64,000 nucleotides of DNA from JBBILG01 sp037445085 (lineage in GTDB: Bacteria > Pseudomonadota > Gammaproteobacteria > Burkholderiales > Methylophilaceae). Made by a program: the position numbers and the translations under genes. The stretch lies in contig JBBILG010000001.1 of NCBI GenBank assembly GCA_037445085.1, positions 34,851 to 98,850 on the forward strand, read 5' to 3'. A model generated the notes under the pieces. That model ran no database searches and was not told the origin of the DNA. It saw only the letters and a list, made by a program, of their open reading frames with translations. Below, in pieces: positions 34,558-44,050 of the stretch (position 1 is its first letter; each line of letters starts with the position of its first letter).

Positions 34558-34973
34558 AAAGCTATCGCAAGGAACTCTGGTTCAGCGCGCCGACGCGCAT
34601 GGCCTTCATCAACATCACGCGCGAGGTGGAGAACTGCCTGCGCGAATCCGGCGTGCAGGAAGGCCTGGTGCTGGTCAACGCCATGCACATCACCGCCAGC
34701 GTGTTCATCAACGACGACGAATCCGGCCTGCACCACGACTACGGGATATGGCTGGAGAAGCTGGCACCGCACGAGCCGGTGAGCGGCTACCGCCACAACG
34801 ACACCGGCGAGGACAATGCCGACGCCCACATGAAGCGTCAGATCATGGGTCGCGAGGTGGTGGTGGCCATCACCGGGGGCCGCCTCGACTTCGGCCCGTG
34901 GGAGCAGATCTTCTATGGTGAATTCGACGGCCGCCGACGCAAGCGCGTGCTGGTGAAGATCATCGGCGCATGA
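34554..34973 (+). CDS. YjbQ-family protein (secondary thiamine-phosphate synthase enzyme family)
   Basis: The 139-residue protein belongs to the small UPF0047/YjbQ family, seen from [18 protein letters not shown] (about residues 43-60), [28 protein letters not shown] (quoted in parts: [16 protein letters not shown]) and its length. Some members have weak thiamine-phosphate synthase activity, but the main role is unsettled. Its ATG overlaps the YihY-fusion stop by four bases, so it is the third gene of a pip-YihY-yjbQ operon. Two conserved histidine clusters could bind a metal. Confidence 0.88.
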   Translation: MKSYRKELWFSAPTRMAFINITREVENCLRESGVQEGLVLVNAMHITASVFINDDESGLHHDYGIWLEKLAPHEPVSGYRHNDTGEDNADAHMKRQIMGREVVVAITGGRLDFGPWEQIFYGEFDGRRRKRVLVKIIGA

Positions 34974-35031
34974 TGCTTCCCGCAGCAGGACGGAGCCGCC
35001 GCGCCAGGCCGACAGCCCGCCACCCCTTTCC

Positions 35032-36378
35032 ATGAAAAAACCCGAACTGCTCGCCCCGGCCGGCGATCTCGACCGCCTGCGCATCGCCTTCGATTTCGGC
35101 GCCGACGCGGCGTATGCCGGACAGCCGCGCTACTCGCTACGCGCGCGCAACAACGATTTCACCCTCGCCAACCTGGCACAGGGCATCCGGGAGACGCACG
35201 CGCGCGGCAGGCAATTCTTCGTCGCCAGCAACCTGATGCCGCACAACGCCAAGGTCAGGACCTATCTGGCGGACATGGAGCCGGTCATCGCCCTGCAACC
35301 GGATGCGCTCATCATGGCCGATCCCGGCCTCATCATGCTGGTGCGCGAAAAATGGCCGGAAATGCCGATCCATCTGTCGGTGCAGGCCAACACCGTCAAC
35401 CATGCCGCAGTAAAGTTCTGGCAGGCGCTCGGCCTCACCCGCGTCATCCTGTCGCGCGAACTGTCGCTGGAGGAGATCGAGGAAATCCGCCAGCGCTGCC
35501 CCGACATCGAGCTGGAAGTGTTCGTGCACGGCGCGCTGTGCATCGCCTATTCCGGGCGCTGCCTGCTGTCCGGCTACTTCAACCACCGCGACCCCAACCA
35601 GGGCACCTGCACCAACGCCTGCCGCTGGGACTACCGGGTGCACGATGCCGCGGAAGACGCCGCCGGGGTGATCCGCATCGGCGCATTCGACTTCCGCGCC
35701 GAGATGGCGCAATCCGGCCTGTCGGATTGCGGCGGCCTGCCACGCCACCCATTGGCGGACCGCGTCCACCTCATCGAGGAAAGAAACCGTCCCGGCGAAC
35801 TCATGCCCGTCATGGAGGACGAGCACGGCACCTACATCATGAACAGCAAGGACCTGCGTGCCGTGCAGCATGTGGAACGCTTGGTGCGGATCGGCGTGGA
35901 TTCGCTCAAGATCGAAGGCCGCACCAAGTCGCGCTATTACGTGGCACGCACCAGTCAGGTCTATCGACGCGCCATCGACGATGCCGCGGCGGGACGCCCG
36001 TTCGACCCGACCCTGCTGGGCGAGCTGGAAAACCTCGCCAGCCGCGGCTACACCGACGGCTTCTACCAGCGGCATCACACCGCCGAACAGCAGAACTACC
36101 TGCGCGGCCACTCGGAATCCCGGCGCAGCCTGTACGTGGGCGACGTGCTGAGCTACGACGCGACGGAAGGGCTGGCCGAGATCGGCGTGAAGAACCGCTT
36201 CGCCGTGGGCGACCGCCTGGAGCTGGTCTGCCCGGCCGGCAACCGCGAATTCCGGCTGAAGCGCATGTACGATGCGGAAGGCAATGCGCTGGAGACTGCA
36301 CCCGGCAGCGGCCACCGCGTCCGGCTGCCGCTGCCGGCAGGCGTTTCGGGCAACGCCATGCTGGCGCGCCTGCTCTAG
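35032..36378 (+). CDS. trhP: U32-family tRNA hydroxylation protein TrhP (YegQ)
   Basis: TrhP, with prephenate as substrate source, is needed for 5-hydroxyuridine at the wobble base of several tRNAs. The 448-residue protein starts with the U32 signature ELLAPAGDLDRL. It has the cysteine-rich region GALCIAYSGRCLLS ... GTCTNACRW (four conserved Cys, about residues 177-201). The C-terminal extension (NYLRGHSES) and length match YegQ rather than the shorter UbiU/UbiV. The ATG at 35032 is the only start giving the full signature. It converges with the CBS-domain gene, with six bases between the stops. Confidence 0.92.
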   Translation: MKKPELLAPAGDLDRLRIAFDFGADAAYAGQPRYSLRARNNDFTLANLAQGIRETHARGRQFFVASNLMPHNAKVRTYLADMEPVIALQPDALIMADPGLIMLVREKWPEMPIHLSVQANTVNHAAVKFWQALGLTRVILSRELSLEEIEEIRQRCPDIELEVFVHGALCIAYSGRCLLSGYFNHRDPNQGTCTNACRWDYRVHDAAEDAAGVIRIGAFDFRAEMAQSGLSDCGGLPRHPLADRVHLIEERNRPGELMPVMEDEHGTYIMNSKDLRAVQHVERLVRIGVDSLKIEGRTKSRYYVARTSQVYRRAIDDAAAGRPFDPTLLGELENLASRGYTDGFYQRHHTAEQQNYLRGHSESRRSLYVGDVLSYDATEGLAEIGVKNRFAVGDRLELVCPAGNREFRLKRMYDAEGNALETAPGSGHRVRLPLPAGVSGNAMLARLL

Positions 36379-36384
36379 GGTGTG

Positions 36385-36819
36385 TCAGTTCTGGATATAG
36401 CTTTCCAGTTGGCGTATGGTCTGCTGCTGCTGGCGGATGACTTCCTTGACCAGGTCGCCGATGGAGAGCACGCCAACCACGCGCTCCCCCGTCATCACCG
36501 GCAGGTGGCGGATGCGCTTGTCGTTGATCAGGGACAGGCATTCCTCCACGGTGTGATCCGGCGTGACGGTGATCAGCAGCATGCACGGCGTCATGATCTC
36601 GCTGATCGGGGTATCTCGCGAAGCACGCCCCTTGAGCACCACGTTGCGCGCGTAGTCACGCTCGGAAAAGATGCCACACAAATTGTCCTCTTCCATCACC
36701 AGCAGCGCGCCGACCCGGTTTTCCGCCATCATCACCAAGGCGTCGAACACGGTAGCGTGGGGAGAAATGGAGAGTATCTGCCGCCCCTTGTGCTGGAGCA
36801 GGTTGTGCACGGTCGTCAT
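36385..36819 (-). CDS. Two-CBS-domain protein
   Basis: The 144-residue cytoplasmic protein consists of a tandem pair of CBS motifs (about 10-65 and 75-130), seen from GALLVMEEDNLCGIFSERD and RHLPVMTGERVVGVLSIGD. Such stand-alone Bateman modules bind adenine nucleotides and regulate partner proteins. The C-terminal end is Gln-rich and helical. Nothing in its neighbourhood points to a partner. Confidence 0.92.
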   Translation of the reverse strand: MTTVHNLLQHKGRQILSISPHATVFDALVMMAENRVGALLVMEEDNLCGIFSERDYARNVVLKGRASRDTPISEIMTPCMLLITVTPDHTVEECLSLINDKRIRHLPVMTGERVVGVLSIGDLVKEVIRQQQQTIRQLESYIQN

Positions 36820-37015
36820 GCGCGCCTCCTCATGATGTCATACGTGCAGTGCGGGAATCCCGTGCACCGCCCACCGGAACGTTTCAGTTTAGACCTTTTC
36901 GGCCATTTGTAAAGACCATCTGCCAGACACGGACAATGGGGATGGCCAGTCCGTCTGGACACCGGGATTGATGGTAAAATTCCGCCACTTTGTCCCAAGC
37001 ATTACCGAGGAATTC

Positions 37016-37744
37016 ATGGCAGGACACAGCAAGTGGGCCAACATCCAGCACCGCAAGGGGCGCCAGGATGCCAAGCGCGGCAAGACATTCACCCGGCTGA
37101 TCAAGGAAATCACCGTGGCTGCCAGGCTGGGCGGCGGCGACCCCGGCGCCAATCCGCGCCTGCGCGCGGCCATCGACAAGGCCAGGGCCGAGTCCATGCC
37201 CAAGGACAACATCGAGAACGCCATCAAGCGCGGCTGCGGCCAACTGGAAGGCGTGAACTATGAAGAAGTGCGCTACGAGGGGTACGGCATCAACGGCGCG
37301 GCGGTGATGGTGGACTGCCTCACCGACAACAGGACCCGCACCGTGGCCGACGTGCGTCACGCTTTCAGCAAATACGGCGGCAATCTGGGCACCGACGGCT
37401 CCGTGGCCTTCCTGTTCAAGCACTGCGGAACCCTGCTGTTCGCGCCCGGCGCCGACGAGGACAGCATCATGGAAGTCGCGCTGGAGGCCGGCGCCGAGGA
37501 CGTCATCGGCAACGACGACGGCAGCGTGGAGGTCATCACCGCCCCCAACGACTTCAGCACCGTCAGGGAAGCGCTGGAAGCCGCCGGCCTCCGGCCGGCA
37601 CTGGCCGAAGTCACCATGAAGGCCACCACCGAGACCGTGCTCGCCGGCGAGGATGCCGTGCGCATGCAGAAGCTGCTGGATGCCCTGGACGATCTCGACG
37701 ACGTGCAGGAAGTCCATACTTCGGCGGTCATCGAGGAGCCATGA
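37016..37744 (+). CDS. yebC: YebC/PmpR-family protein
   Basis: The 242-residue protein has the family N-terminus [18 protein letters not shown] and the usual three-domain length. YebC-family proteins have been described as transcription regulators and, more recently, as factors that help ribosomes through proline stretches; both views come from other species. The ATG at 37016 begins the conserved N-terminus. Its stop overlaps ruvC by four bases, starting the usual yebC-ruvC-ruvA-ruvB operon. Confidence 0.96.
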   Translation: MAGHSKWANIQHRKGRQDAKRGKTFTRLIKEITVAARLGGGDPGANPRLRAAIDKARAESMPKDNIENAIKRGCGQLEGVNYEEVRYEGYGINGAAVMVDCLTDNRTRTVADVRHAFSKYGGNLGTDGSVAFLFKHCGTLLFAPGADEDSIMEVALEAGAEDVIGNDDGSVEVITAPNDFSTVREALEAAGLRPALAEVTMKATTETVLAGEDAVRMQKLLDALDDLDDVQEVHTSAVIEEP

Positions 37745-38274
37745 CCCTCCGCATCCTCGGCATCGACCCCGGCCTGCAGATGACAGGCTTCGGCGTCATC
37801 GAGCAAAGCGGCGACCGGCTCGCCTACGTGACCAGCGGCACCATCAGGACCGGGGCGGGCGGCGCGCTGCCGGCCCGCATCAGGATCATTCTGGACGGCC
37901 TCGCCGAAGTCATCGCCAGCCACCGGCCCGAGCAAGTCGCCATCGAGAAAGTGTTCGTCAACGTCAACCCCCAGTCCACCCTGCTGCTCGGCCAGGCGCG
38001 CGGCGCCGCCATCAGTGCGGCGGTGCTGCGCGGCCTGCCGGTGGCAGAATATACCGCGCTGCAGGTGAAGCAGGCGGTGGTCGGCAACGGCCACGCCGCC
38101 AAGGAGCAGGTGCAGGACATGGTGCGGCGCCTGCTCGCGCTGCCGGCAGCACCCGGTGCCGACTCTGCCGACGCCCTGGCCTGCGCCATCTGCCATGCGC
38201 ACGGCGGCCAGGGGCTGGGCAGGCTCGCCACAGCCGGCCGGCGCGTGCGCGGCGGGAGGCTGCTGGCGTCATGA
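37741..38274 (+). CDS. ruvC: Holliday junction endonuclease RuvC
   Basis: RuvC resolves Holliday junctions by paired nicks. The 177-residue protein keeps the acidic metal-binding residues: Asp in [12 protein letters not shown], Glu in [12 protein letters not shown], and the C-terminal [12 protein letters not shown] aspartates. Its length matches the family. It overlaps yebC upstream and ruvA downstream by four bases each, so the three resolvase proteins would be made together. Confidence 0.97.
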   Translation: MTLRILGIDPGLQMTGFGVIEQSGDRLAYVTSGTIRTGAGGALPARIRIILDGLAEVIASHRPEQVAIEKVFVNVNPQSTLLLGQARGAAISAAVLRGLPVAEYTALQVKQAVVGNGHAAKEQVQDMVRRLLALPAAPGADSADALACAICHAHGGQGLGRLATAGRRVRGGRLLAS

Positions 38275-38855
38275 TCGGACGGCTCTGCGGCATCCTGCTG
38301 GACAAAGCCCCGCCGCTCATCCTGGTGGAGGCGGGCGGCGTCGGCTACGAAGTGGAAGTGCCGATGAGCACCTTCTACGGCTTGCCGGCGACCGGTGAGC
38401 GCGTCATCCTGCTCACCCATCTTGCCGTGCGCGAGGACGCGCACCTGCTGTACGGCTTCGCCAGCGAGCGCGAGCGTGCCACTTTCCGCCTGCTGCTCAA
38501 GGTGAACGGCATCGGCGCGAAATCGGCGCTGGGCATCCTCTCCGGCATGTCGGTGGACGATCTGGCGCAGGCGATCGCCCTGCAGGAAGCCGCGCCGCTC
38601 ATCAAGGTGCCCGGCATCGGCAGGAAGACGGCGGAACGCCTGCTGCTGGAGCTCAGGGACAAGCTGGGCAATGCCGGCGCCATGCCGGCCCTGCTCTCGG
38701 CCCCGACCCGGCCCGCCGGCAGCGATGTGCTCAACGCGCTGCTGGCGCTGGGCTACAATGAACGCGAGGCGCTGGCCGCCATCAAGGCCCTGCCGCCCGA
38801 ACTGCCCGTCGCCGAAGGCATACGTCAGGCGCTCAAGGCACTCTCCAGGACATGA
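38271..38855 (+). CDS. ruvA: Holliday junction branch-migration subunit RuvA
   Basis: RuvA binds the four-way junction and loads RuvB. The 194-residue protein begins [20 protein letters not shown], which is the typical domain I. It has helix-hairpin-helix motifs in [15 protein letters not shown] and [16 protein letters not shown]. Domain III at the C-terminus contacts RuvB. ATGA overlaps link it to ruvC and ruvB. Confidence 0.97.
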   Translation: MIGRLCGILLDKAPPLILVEAGGVGYEVEVPMSTFYGLPATGERVILLTHLAVREDAHLLYGFASERERATFRLLLKVNGIGAKSALGILSGMSVDDLAQAIALQEAAPLIKVPGIGRKTAERLLLELRDKLGNAGAMPALLSAPTRPAGSDVLNALLALGYNEREALAAIKALPPELPVAEGIRQALKALSRT

Positions 38856-39886
38856 TCGAGACCGACCGACTGATTGCCGCGGAACCGCTGGGGCGCGACG
38901 AGGAAGCACAGGAGCGAGCGCTGCGCCCCAAGGTGCTGGACGAGTATGTCGGCCAGGAAAAGGCCAGGGGCCAGTTGCATCTCTTCATCCATGCCGCGCG
39001 CGGCCGCGCGGAAGCGCTCGACCACGTGCTGCTGTTCGGCCCGCCGGGATTGGGCAAGACTACGCTGGCACACATCATCGCGCGCGAGATGGGGGTGAGC
39101 CTGCGCCAGACTTCCGGCCCGGTGCTGGAGCGCGCCGGCGATCTGGCGGCGCTGCTCACCAACCTCGAACCCAACGACATCCTGTTCATCGACGAAATCC
39201 ACCGCCTCTCGCCGGTGGTGGAGGAAATCCTCTACCCGGCGATGGAGGACTACCGCCTCGACATCATGATCGGCGAAGGCCCGGCGGCACGTTCGGTGCG
39301 GCTGGATTTGCCGCCGTTCACCCTGGTCGGCGCCACCACCCGCGCCGGCATGCTGACCAACCCGCTGCGCGACCGCTTCGGCATCGTCGCCCGCCTGGAG
39401 TTCTACACCCCGGAGGAACTGGCGCGCATCGTGCGCCGCTCCGCCGGACTACTGGGCGTGGCCATGGAAGAAGCCGGCGCGCTGGAAATCGCCCGCCGCG
39501 CGCGCGGCACTCCGCGCATCGCCAACCGCCTGCTGCGGCGCGTGCGCGACTATGCCCAGGTGAAGAGCGATGGCACCGTCACGGCCGAAATCGCCGATGC
39601 CGCGCTGCGCATGCTGGACGTGGACCGGCTCGGCTTCGACGTGATGGACCGCAAGCTCCTGCTGGCAGTGCTGGAAAAGTTCGGCGGCGGCCCGGTCGGC
39701 CTGGACAACCTGGCAGCCGCCATCGGTGAAGAACGCGACACCATCGAGGACGTGCTGGAACCCTACCTCATCCAGCAGGGCTATCTGATGCGCACTCCGC
39801 GCGGCCGCGTGGCGACGCAGGCCGCCTACCTGCACTTCGGCCTGGCCGTGCCCTCGCACATGGGCGGCCGGTTATTCGAGGACTAG
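38852..39886 (+). CDS. ruvB: Holliday junction branch-migration ATPase RuvB
   Basis: RuvB is the AAA+ motor that drives branch migration. The 344-residue protein has Walker [10 protein letters not shown] (about residues 65-73), Walker [11 protein letters not shown], sensor GATTRAGML with the arginine finger region LRDRFG, and a winged-helix C-terminus ([12 protein letters not shown]). It overlaps ruvA by four bases, and ybgC starts one base after its stop. Confidence 0.98.
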   Translation: MIETDRLIAAEPLGRDEEAQERALRPKVLDEYVGQEKARGQLHLFIHAARGRAEALDHVLLFGPPGLGKTTLAHIIAREMGVSLRQTSGPVLERAGDLAALLTNLEPNDILFIDEIHRLSPVVEEILYPAMEDYRLDIMIGEGPAARSVRLDLPPFTLVGATTRAGMLTNPLRDRFGIVARLEFYTPEELARIVRRSAGLLGVAMEEAGALEIARRARGTPRIANRLLRRVRDYAQVKSDGTVTAEIADAALRMLDVDRLGFDVMDRKLLLAVLEKFGGGPVGLDNLAAAIGEERDTIEDVLEPYLIQQGYLMRTPRGRVATQAAYLHFGLAVPSHMGGRLFED

Positions 39887-39887
39887 C

Positions 39888-40295
39888 ATGTCCGCCCGCT
39901 TCACCTGGCCGGTGCGCGTCTATTACGAGGATACCGACGGCGGCGGCGTGGTCTACCACGCCAACTACCTCAAGTTCATGGAACGCGCCCGCACCGAGTG
40001 GCTGCGCAGCCTGGGCTACGCGCAGACGGAACTCCGCAGCGCGCCGGGTGTCATCTTCGTGGTACGCGAGATCGGGCTACAATACCGCCAGCCGGCACGT
40101 TTCGACGACGCCCTGCTGGTCCATAGCGAGTTGCTCGACGTCGGCCGCAGCCTGCTGCGCTTCCGCCAGACCGTCCTGCGCGATGAAACCGTGCTCGCCG
40201 AAGCGGGCGTGCTGGTGGTGTGTGTCGATGCTGCACGCTTCAGGCCGGTCGCGATACCGGCATCCCTGCGTGAAAAAATAATGGAGTCCACATGA
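39888..40295 (+). CDS. ybgC: YbgC-type acyl-CoA thioesterase of the Tol-Pal operon
   Basis: The 135-residue hot-dog-fold thioesterase has the active-site YYEDTDGGGVVYHANYLKF (Asp near residue 16). It opens the tol-pal block, the normal place of ybgC. It is thought to act on acyl-CoA or acyl-ACP and to interact with phospholipid synthesis enzymes. The start is one base after ruvB and the stop overlaps tolQ by four bases, so transcription may continue from ruv into tol. Confidence 0.95.
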   Translation: MSARFTWPVRVYYEDTDGGGVVYHANYLKFMERARTEWLRSLGYAQTELRSAPGVIFVVREIGLQYRQPARFDDALLVHSELLDVGRSLLRFRQTVLRDETVLAEAGVLVVCVDAARFRPVAIPASLREKIMEST

Positions 40296-40963
40296 CGCTT
40301 TCTCAGGATATGTCGCTGATGTCCCTGATCGCCGGTGCCACCCTGCCGGTGCAGGCCGTGATGGCCATCCTGGTGCTGGCCTCGCTGGTGTCGTGGTGGT
40401 ACATCTTCCTCAAGATCTTCACCCTGCGCCGCGCCAACGCCGATGCCGATGCCTTCGAGGATGCCTTTGGCGGCAGCGACCTCAACCGCCTGTTCGAGAG
40501 CATCACCGCCGGTCGCCGCATGCCGCGCGGCATGGCCAGCATCTACGTGGCGGGCTTCAAGGAGTTCGTGCGCCTCAAGCGCCAGGGCGGCATGGAAGTG
40601 AGCGACACCATGGAAGGCGCGCGCCGCGCCATGCGCGCCGCCTACAACCGCGAGATGGACAACCTGGACGCGCATCTGCCCTTCCTCGCCTCGGTCGGCT
40701 CGGTCACCCCCTACATCGGACTGCTGGGCACGGTATGGGGCATCATGAACGCGTTCCGCGGCCTTGCCAACGTCGCCCAGGCCACTCTCTCGCACGTGGC
40801 GCCGGGCATCGCCGAAGCACTGATCGCCACCGCCATGGGCCTGTTCGCCGCCATTCCCGCAGTCATCGCCTACAACCGTTTCGCCGCCCACGTCGACCGT
40901 CTGTCGGTGCGCTACGACAGCTTCATGGAAGAGTTCTCCAACATCCTGCAGCGCAAGAACTGA
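40292..40963 (+). CDS. tolQ: Tol-Pal system motor protein TolQ
   Basis: TolQ forms the pentameric inner-membrane stator that, with TolR, uses proton flow to energise TolA for outer-membrane constriction at division. The 223-residue protein has three membrane helices (about 16-38, 129-150, 165-185). It has the conserved MEGARRAMRAAYNREMD cytoplasmic loop and IGLLGTVWGIMNAF. It overlaps ybgC by four bases and tolR follows 15 bases later. The gene order assigns it to Tol rather than ExbB. Confidence 0.96.
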   Translation: MTLSQDMSLMSLIAGATLPVQAVMAILVLASLVSWWYIFLKIFTLRRANADADAFEDAFGGSDLNRLFESITAGRRMPRGMASIYVAGFKEFVRLKRQGGMEVSDTMEGARRAMRAAYNREMDNLDAHLPFLASVGSVTPYIGLLGTVWGIMNAFRGLANVAQATLSHVAPGIAEALIATAMGLFAAIPAVIAYNRFAAHVDRLSVRYDSFMEEFSNILQRKN

Positions 40964-40978
40964 CCGAGGGGGCCGCTC

Positions 40979-41383
40979 ATGTCCATCGCCCATCGCCGCC
41001 CGCGCCGCATGATGAACCAGATCAACGTCGTGCCCTACATCGACGTGATGCTGGTGCTGTTGGTGATCTTCATGGTCACCGCACCCATGACCAACCCCGG
41101 CGTGGTGGAACTGCCACAGGTCGGCCAGACGCTCAGACAGGCCACGGCGCCGCTGGTGATCACCGTGCGCACCGACCGGTCGCTGGAACTGGATGGCAGG
41201 AAGCTGCGGCGCGACCAGTTGCTGTTCGAGGTGCGGCAGAAGATCGCGGAAAAGCCCGAACAGTCCGTGGTCATCGCCGCCGACAAGAACGCACGCTACG
41301 AGGACGTTATCGGCATCATGGATCTGCTCAAGCAGAACAGGATCGACAGGGTCGGCCTGCTGCTGAAACCCGCGCCAGGATGA
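40979..41383 (+). CDS. tolR: Tol-Pal system protein TolR
   Basis: The 134-residue protein has one membrane helix (about 18-38) whose VVPYIDVMLVLLVIFMV contains the proton-carrying Asp. A periplasmic domain binding peptidoglycan follows. It works inside the TolQ pentamer. tolA overlaps its stop by four bases. Confidence 0.96.
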   Translation: MSIAHRRPRRMMNQINVVPYIDVMLVLLVIFMVTAPMTNPGVVELPQVGQTLRQATAPLVITVRTDRSLELDGRKLRRDQLLFEVRQKIAEKPEQSVVIAADKNARYEDVIGIMDLLKQNRIDRVGLLLKPAPG

Positions 41384-42156
41384 TACGCCGTCACGAAAAT
41401 CCGCTGGCGCTCAAGGCCGCGGCGCTGTCGCTGCTGGTGCACGTGCTGTTCTTCCTGCTGCTGTTCGTCAGCTTCAACTGGAAAAGCGCGCAGCCCATGC
41501 AGGTCGCCGAAGTCGAATTGTGGGACGCGCTGCCGGCCCCGCCCGTCGTGGCCAGGCCGGAACCCAAGCCCGAGCCGCCCAAGCCGGTGATCCGGCCCAA
41601 ACCGGAACCACCGCCGCCTCCGCCGGAACCAAAAGCGGAAATCGCGGTCGAACGGCCTAAGCCAAAGCCGCCGGCGCCGCCCCGGGTGGAGCAACCCCGG
41701 CCGGACCCCAGGCAGCAGGCGGCGGAAGAAGACAGGAAGCGCAGGGAAGAACAGGAGCGCCTGCAGCGCCAGCTCGCCGCCCAGGAAAGGGAGCTGCTGG
41801 AAGAGCGGCAGCGGCGCGAAGCACAGCAGCTGGCGCAGACGCGTGCCGCGCAAAGCGCGGCACAGGCACAGGGAGCCATTCATGAATATCTCGGCCAGAT
41901 CGCCGGCAAGATTCGCCAGTACGTCAACCCGCATGTGTGCGGTGAAAACCGTCCAACGCTGGTGTTCAGGATCGCGCTGATGCCGACCGGCGAACTGCTG
42001 GCGCCGCCGCGACTGGAAAAGGGTAGCGACATCGCCGCCTGCGATGCGGCGGTGGAACGCGCCATCTTGCAGGCACAACCGCTGCCGCTGCCGTCCGACC
42101 CGGACCTGATTGCACGCCTGCGCGACCTCCGGCTGGAATTTCGGCCCAATGAATAA
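41380..42156 (+). CDS. tolA: Tol-Pal system protein TolA
   Basis: TolA spans the periplasm and links the TolQR motor to Pal/TolB. The 258-residue protein has one N-terminal membrane helix (about 12-34). A Pro/Glu/Lys segment (about 50-105) and a charged helical domain II (about 105-165) follow. Domain III (about 165-258) is globular, including YVNPHVCGENRPTLVFRI. Domain II is much shorter than in E. coli TolA. The Pro-rich stretch resembles TonB, but operon position settles the identity. Confidence 0.93.
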   Translation: MIRRHENPLALKAAALSLLVHVLFFLLLFVSFNWKSAQPMQVAEVELWDALPAPPVVARPEPKPEPPKPVIRPKPEPPPPPPEPKAEIAVERPKPKPPAPPRVEQPRPDPRQQAAEEDRKRREEQERLQRQLAAQERELLEERQRREAQQLAQTRAAQSAAQAQGAIHEYLGQIAGKIRQYVNPHVCGENRPTLVFRIALMPTGELLAPPRLEKGSDIAACDAAVERAILQAQPLPLPSDPDLIARLRDLRLEFRPNE

Positions 42157-42171
42157 GAGTTTTGTATAATC

Positions 42172-43455
42172 ATGCAGATGCAAAAATTCGTCAAAACCCT
42201 GGCGGCGTTTTTTCTGCTGACGCTGGCGCAGCTCGCCCAGGCCGCGCTCACCGTCGAGATCGTCGGCGGCGCCGCCCAGCAGATTCCCATCGCCATTGTG
42301 CCGTTCAGCCAACCCGCGGCCAGGACCGACAATCCTGCCGCCGTCATCGCCGCCGACCTGCAACGCAGCGGCCTGTTCCGCATCCTGGAAACGCGCGGCA
42401 TGCTGAACCAGCCGCATGACCCGGCAGGGGTGAATTTCGCCGAATGGGCGGCGCTGCAGGCACAGGCGCTGGTCATCGGCAAGGTCGAGCCGGCGGCCGG
42501 CGGCCGGCTCAAGGTCAGCTTCCGCCTGCTCGACGTGGTCAAGCAGACCACCCTGGCCGGGCTGGAGTACGACATCGCCCCCATCCAGATGCGCAGCACC
42601 GCGCACAAGATCGCCGACGTGATCTACGAAAAGCTCACCGGCGAACGCGGCGTGTTCGCCACCCGCATCACCTACGTCAGCAAGGAGCGCGACCGCTACG
42701 TGCTGCGCGTGGCCGATTCCGACGGCGCCAACCCGCAGACCGTACTCTCCTCGCGCGAGCCCATCATCTCGCCGGCCTGGTCGCCGGACGGGCTCAGCCT
42801 TGCCTACGTGTCGTTCGAGAACAAGAAACCGATCATCTACGTCCAGTCGCTCACCTCGGGACAGCGGCGCATGCTGGCCAATTTCAAGGGCAACAACAGC
42901 GCGCCGGCCTGGTCGCCGGACGGCAGCCGGCTCGCCATCGTGCTTACCCACGGCGAGAATTCGCAAATCTATCTGATCAACGCCGATGGCAGCGGCCTCA
43001 AGCGGCTCACCCACAGTCGCGCCATCGATACCGAGCCGGTGTGGTCGCCGGACGGTCAGTGGATCTACTTCACCTCGGACCGCGGCAGCAGTCCGCAGAT
43101 TTACCGGGTGGCAACGAGAGGGGGCGATGCCCAGCGCGTCACCTTCGAAGGCAGCTACAACGTGAGTCCCGACCTGTCGCCGGATGGCCGCCTGCTCAGC
43201 TACATCCGCCGCGAGGAAGGACGCTTCCGTGTCGCCCTGCAGGATCTGGCGTCCGGCCAGGTCAGGATACTCAGCGATTACGCTGCGGACGAATCACCCA
43301 GCTTCGCGCCCAACGGGCGCCTGATCCTCTTTGCCACCAGCCTGGCGCACAAGGGCGTACTCGCCGCCGTCTCGGCCGACGGCCGCACCCAGCAGCGCCT
43401 GAGCGATGCCGATGGCGATGTGCGTGAGCCCGCCTGGGGACCCTGGATTCATTGA
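42172..43455 (+). CDS. tolB: Tol-Pal system periplasmic protein TolB
   Basis: TolB is a periplasmic protein with an N-terminal domain (about 25-165) and a six-bladed beta-propeller. The repeating signature is SPAWSPDG/APAWSPDG/EPVWSPDG. The 427-residue length and signal peptide (about 1-25, ending AQA) fit the family. It cycles between TolA and Pal binding. It lies 15 bases after tolA. Confidence 0.96.
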   Translation: MQMQKFVKTLAAFFLLTLAQLAQAALTVEIVGGAAQQIPIAIVPFSQPAARTDNPAAVIAADLQRSGLFRILETRGMLNQPHDPAGVNFAEWAALQAQALVIGKVEPAAGGRLKVSFRLLDVVKQTTLAGLEYDIAPIQMRSTAHKIADVIYEKLTGERGVFATRITYVSKERDRYVLRVADSDGANPQTVLSSREPIISPAWSPDGLSLAYVSFENKKPIIYVQSLTSGQRRMLANFKGNNSAPAWSPDGSRLAIVLTHGENSQIYLINADGSGLKRLTHSRAIDTEPVWSPDGQWIYFTSDRGSSPQIYRVATRGGDAQRVTFEGSYNVSPDLSPDGRLLSYIRREEGRFRVALQDLASGQVRILSDYAADESPSFAPNGRLILFATSLAHKGVLAAVSADGRTQQRLSDADGDVREPAWGPWIH

Positions 43456-43483
43456 CCCACCATTGTTTAAGAAGGAGCTTGTA

Positions 43484-44047
43484 ATGATGAACTACCAACG
43501 ACTCGTATTGCCCGTCGCCCTGGCCTCCCTGCTGGCCGCCTGTTCCGCCAAGCCGGTGAAGGAAGAACCGGTTGCCGCGGTGGTGGACAGAAGCCCCGCT
43601 GCCCAGCCCGCCCCCAAGTCGGCGGAAAAGGCGCCGGCAGCGGCACCGACCACCGCTCCGGCAACCGAGGCCGCGACCAAGGTCAACCCGCTCACCGACC
43701 CCAACAACATCCTGTCCAAGCGCAGCGTCTATTTCGATTTCGACCGGTATGAGGTCAAGCCGGAATATCGCGCCATGGTGGAAGCGCACGCCAGATATCT
43801 GGTGGCCACCCCCGCCGCGCGCCTCACCGTGCAGGGTCACGCCGACGAGCGCGGCAGCCGCGAATACAACCTGGCGCTGGGCCAGCGCCGCGCCGTCTCG
43901 GTGAAGAATCTGATGAACGTGCACGGTGCGTCCGACAACCAGATCGAGACCGTCAGCTTCGGCGAGGAGAAACCGCGCTGCACCGCGCAGACCGAGGCCT
44001 GCTGGGCGGAAAACCGCCGCGCCGACATCGTCTACGCCGGCGAATAA
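43484..44047 (+). CDS. pal: Peptidoglycan-associated lipoprotein Pal
   Basis: Pal anchors the outer membrane to peptidoglycan. The 187-residue lipoprotein has a lipobox LLAAC with Cys20. A Pro/Ala-rich linker of about 55 residues is longer than in E. coli Pal. The OmpA-like domain (about 80-187) has VYFDFDRYEV and VQGHADERGSREYN. The ATG at 43484 has a GAAGGAG site. cpoB starts three bases after its stop. Confidence 0.96.
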   Translation: MMNYQRLVLPVALASLLAACSAKPVKEEPVAAVVDRSPAAQPAPKSAEKAPAAAPTTAPATEAATKVNPLTDPNNILSKRSVYFDFDRYEVKPEYRAMVEAHARYLVATPAARLTVQGHADERGSREYNLALGQRRAVSVKNLMNVHGASDNQIETVSFGEEKPRCTAQTEACWAENRRADIVYAGE

Positions 44048-44050
44048 GCC

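Noticed and set aside
40292..41383. tolQ/tolR as exbB/exbD partners of the tonB at 20.3 kb
   Set aside because: They lie in a complete ybgC-tolQRAB-pal-cpoB operon 20 kb away, so the Tol assignment is better.
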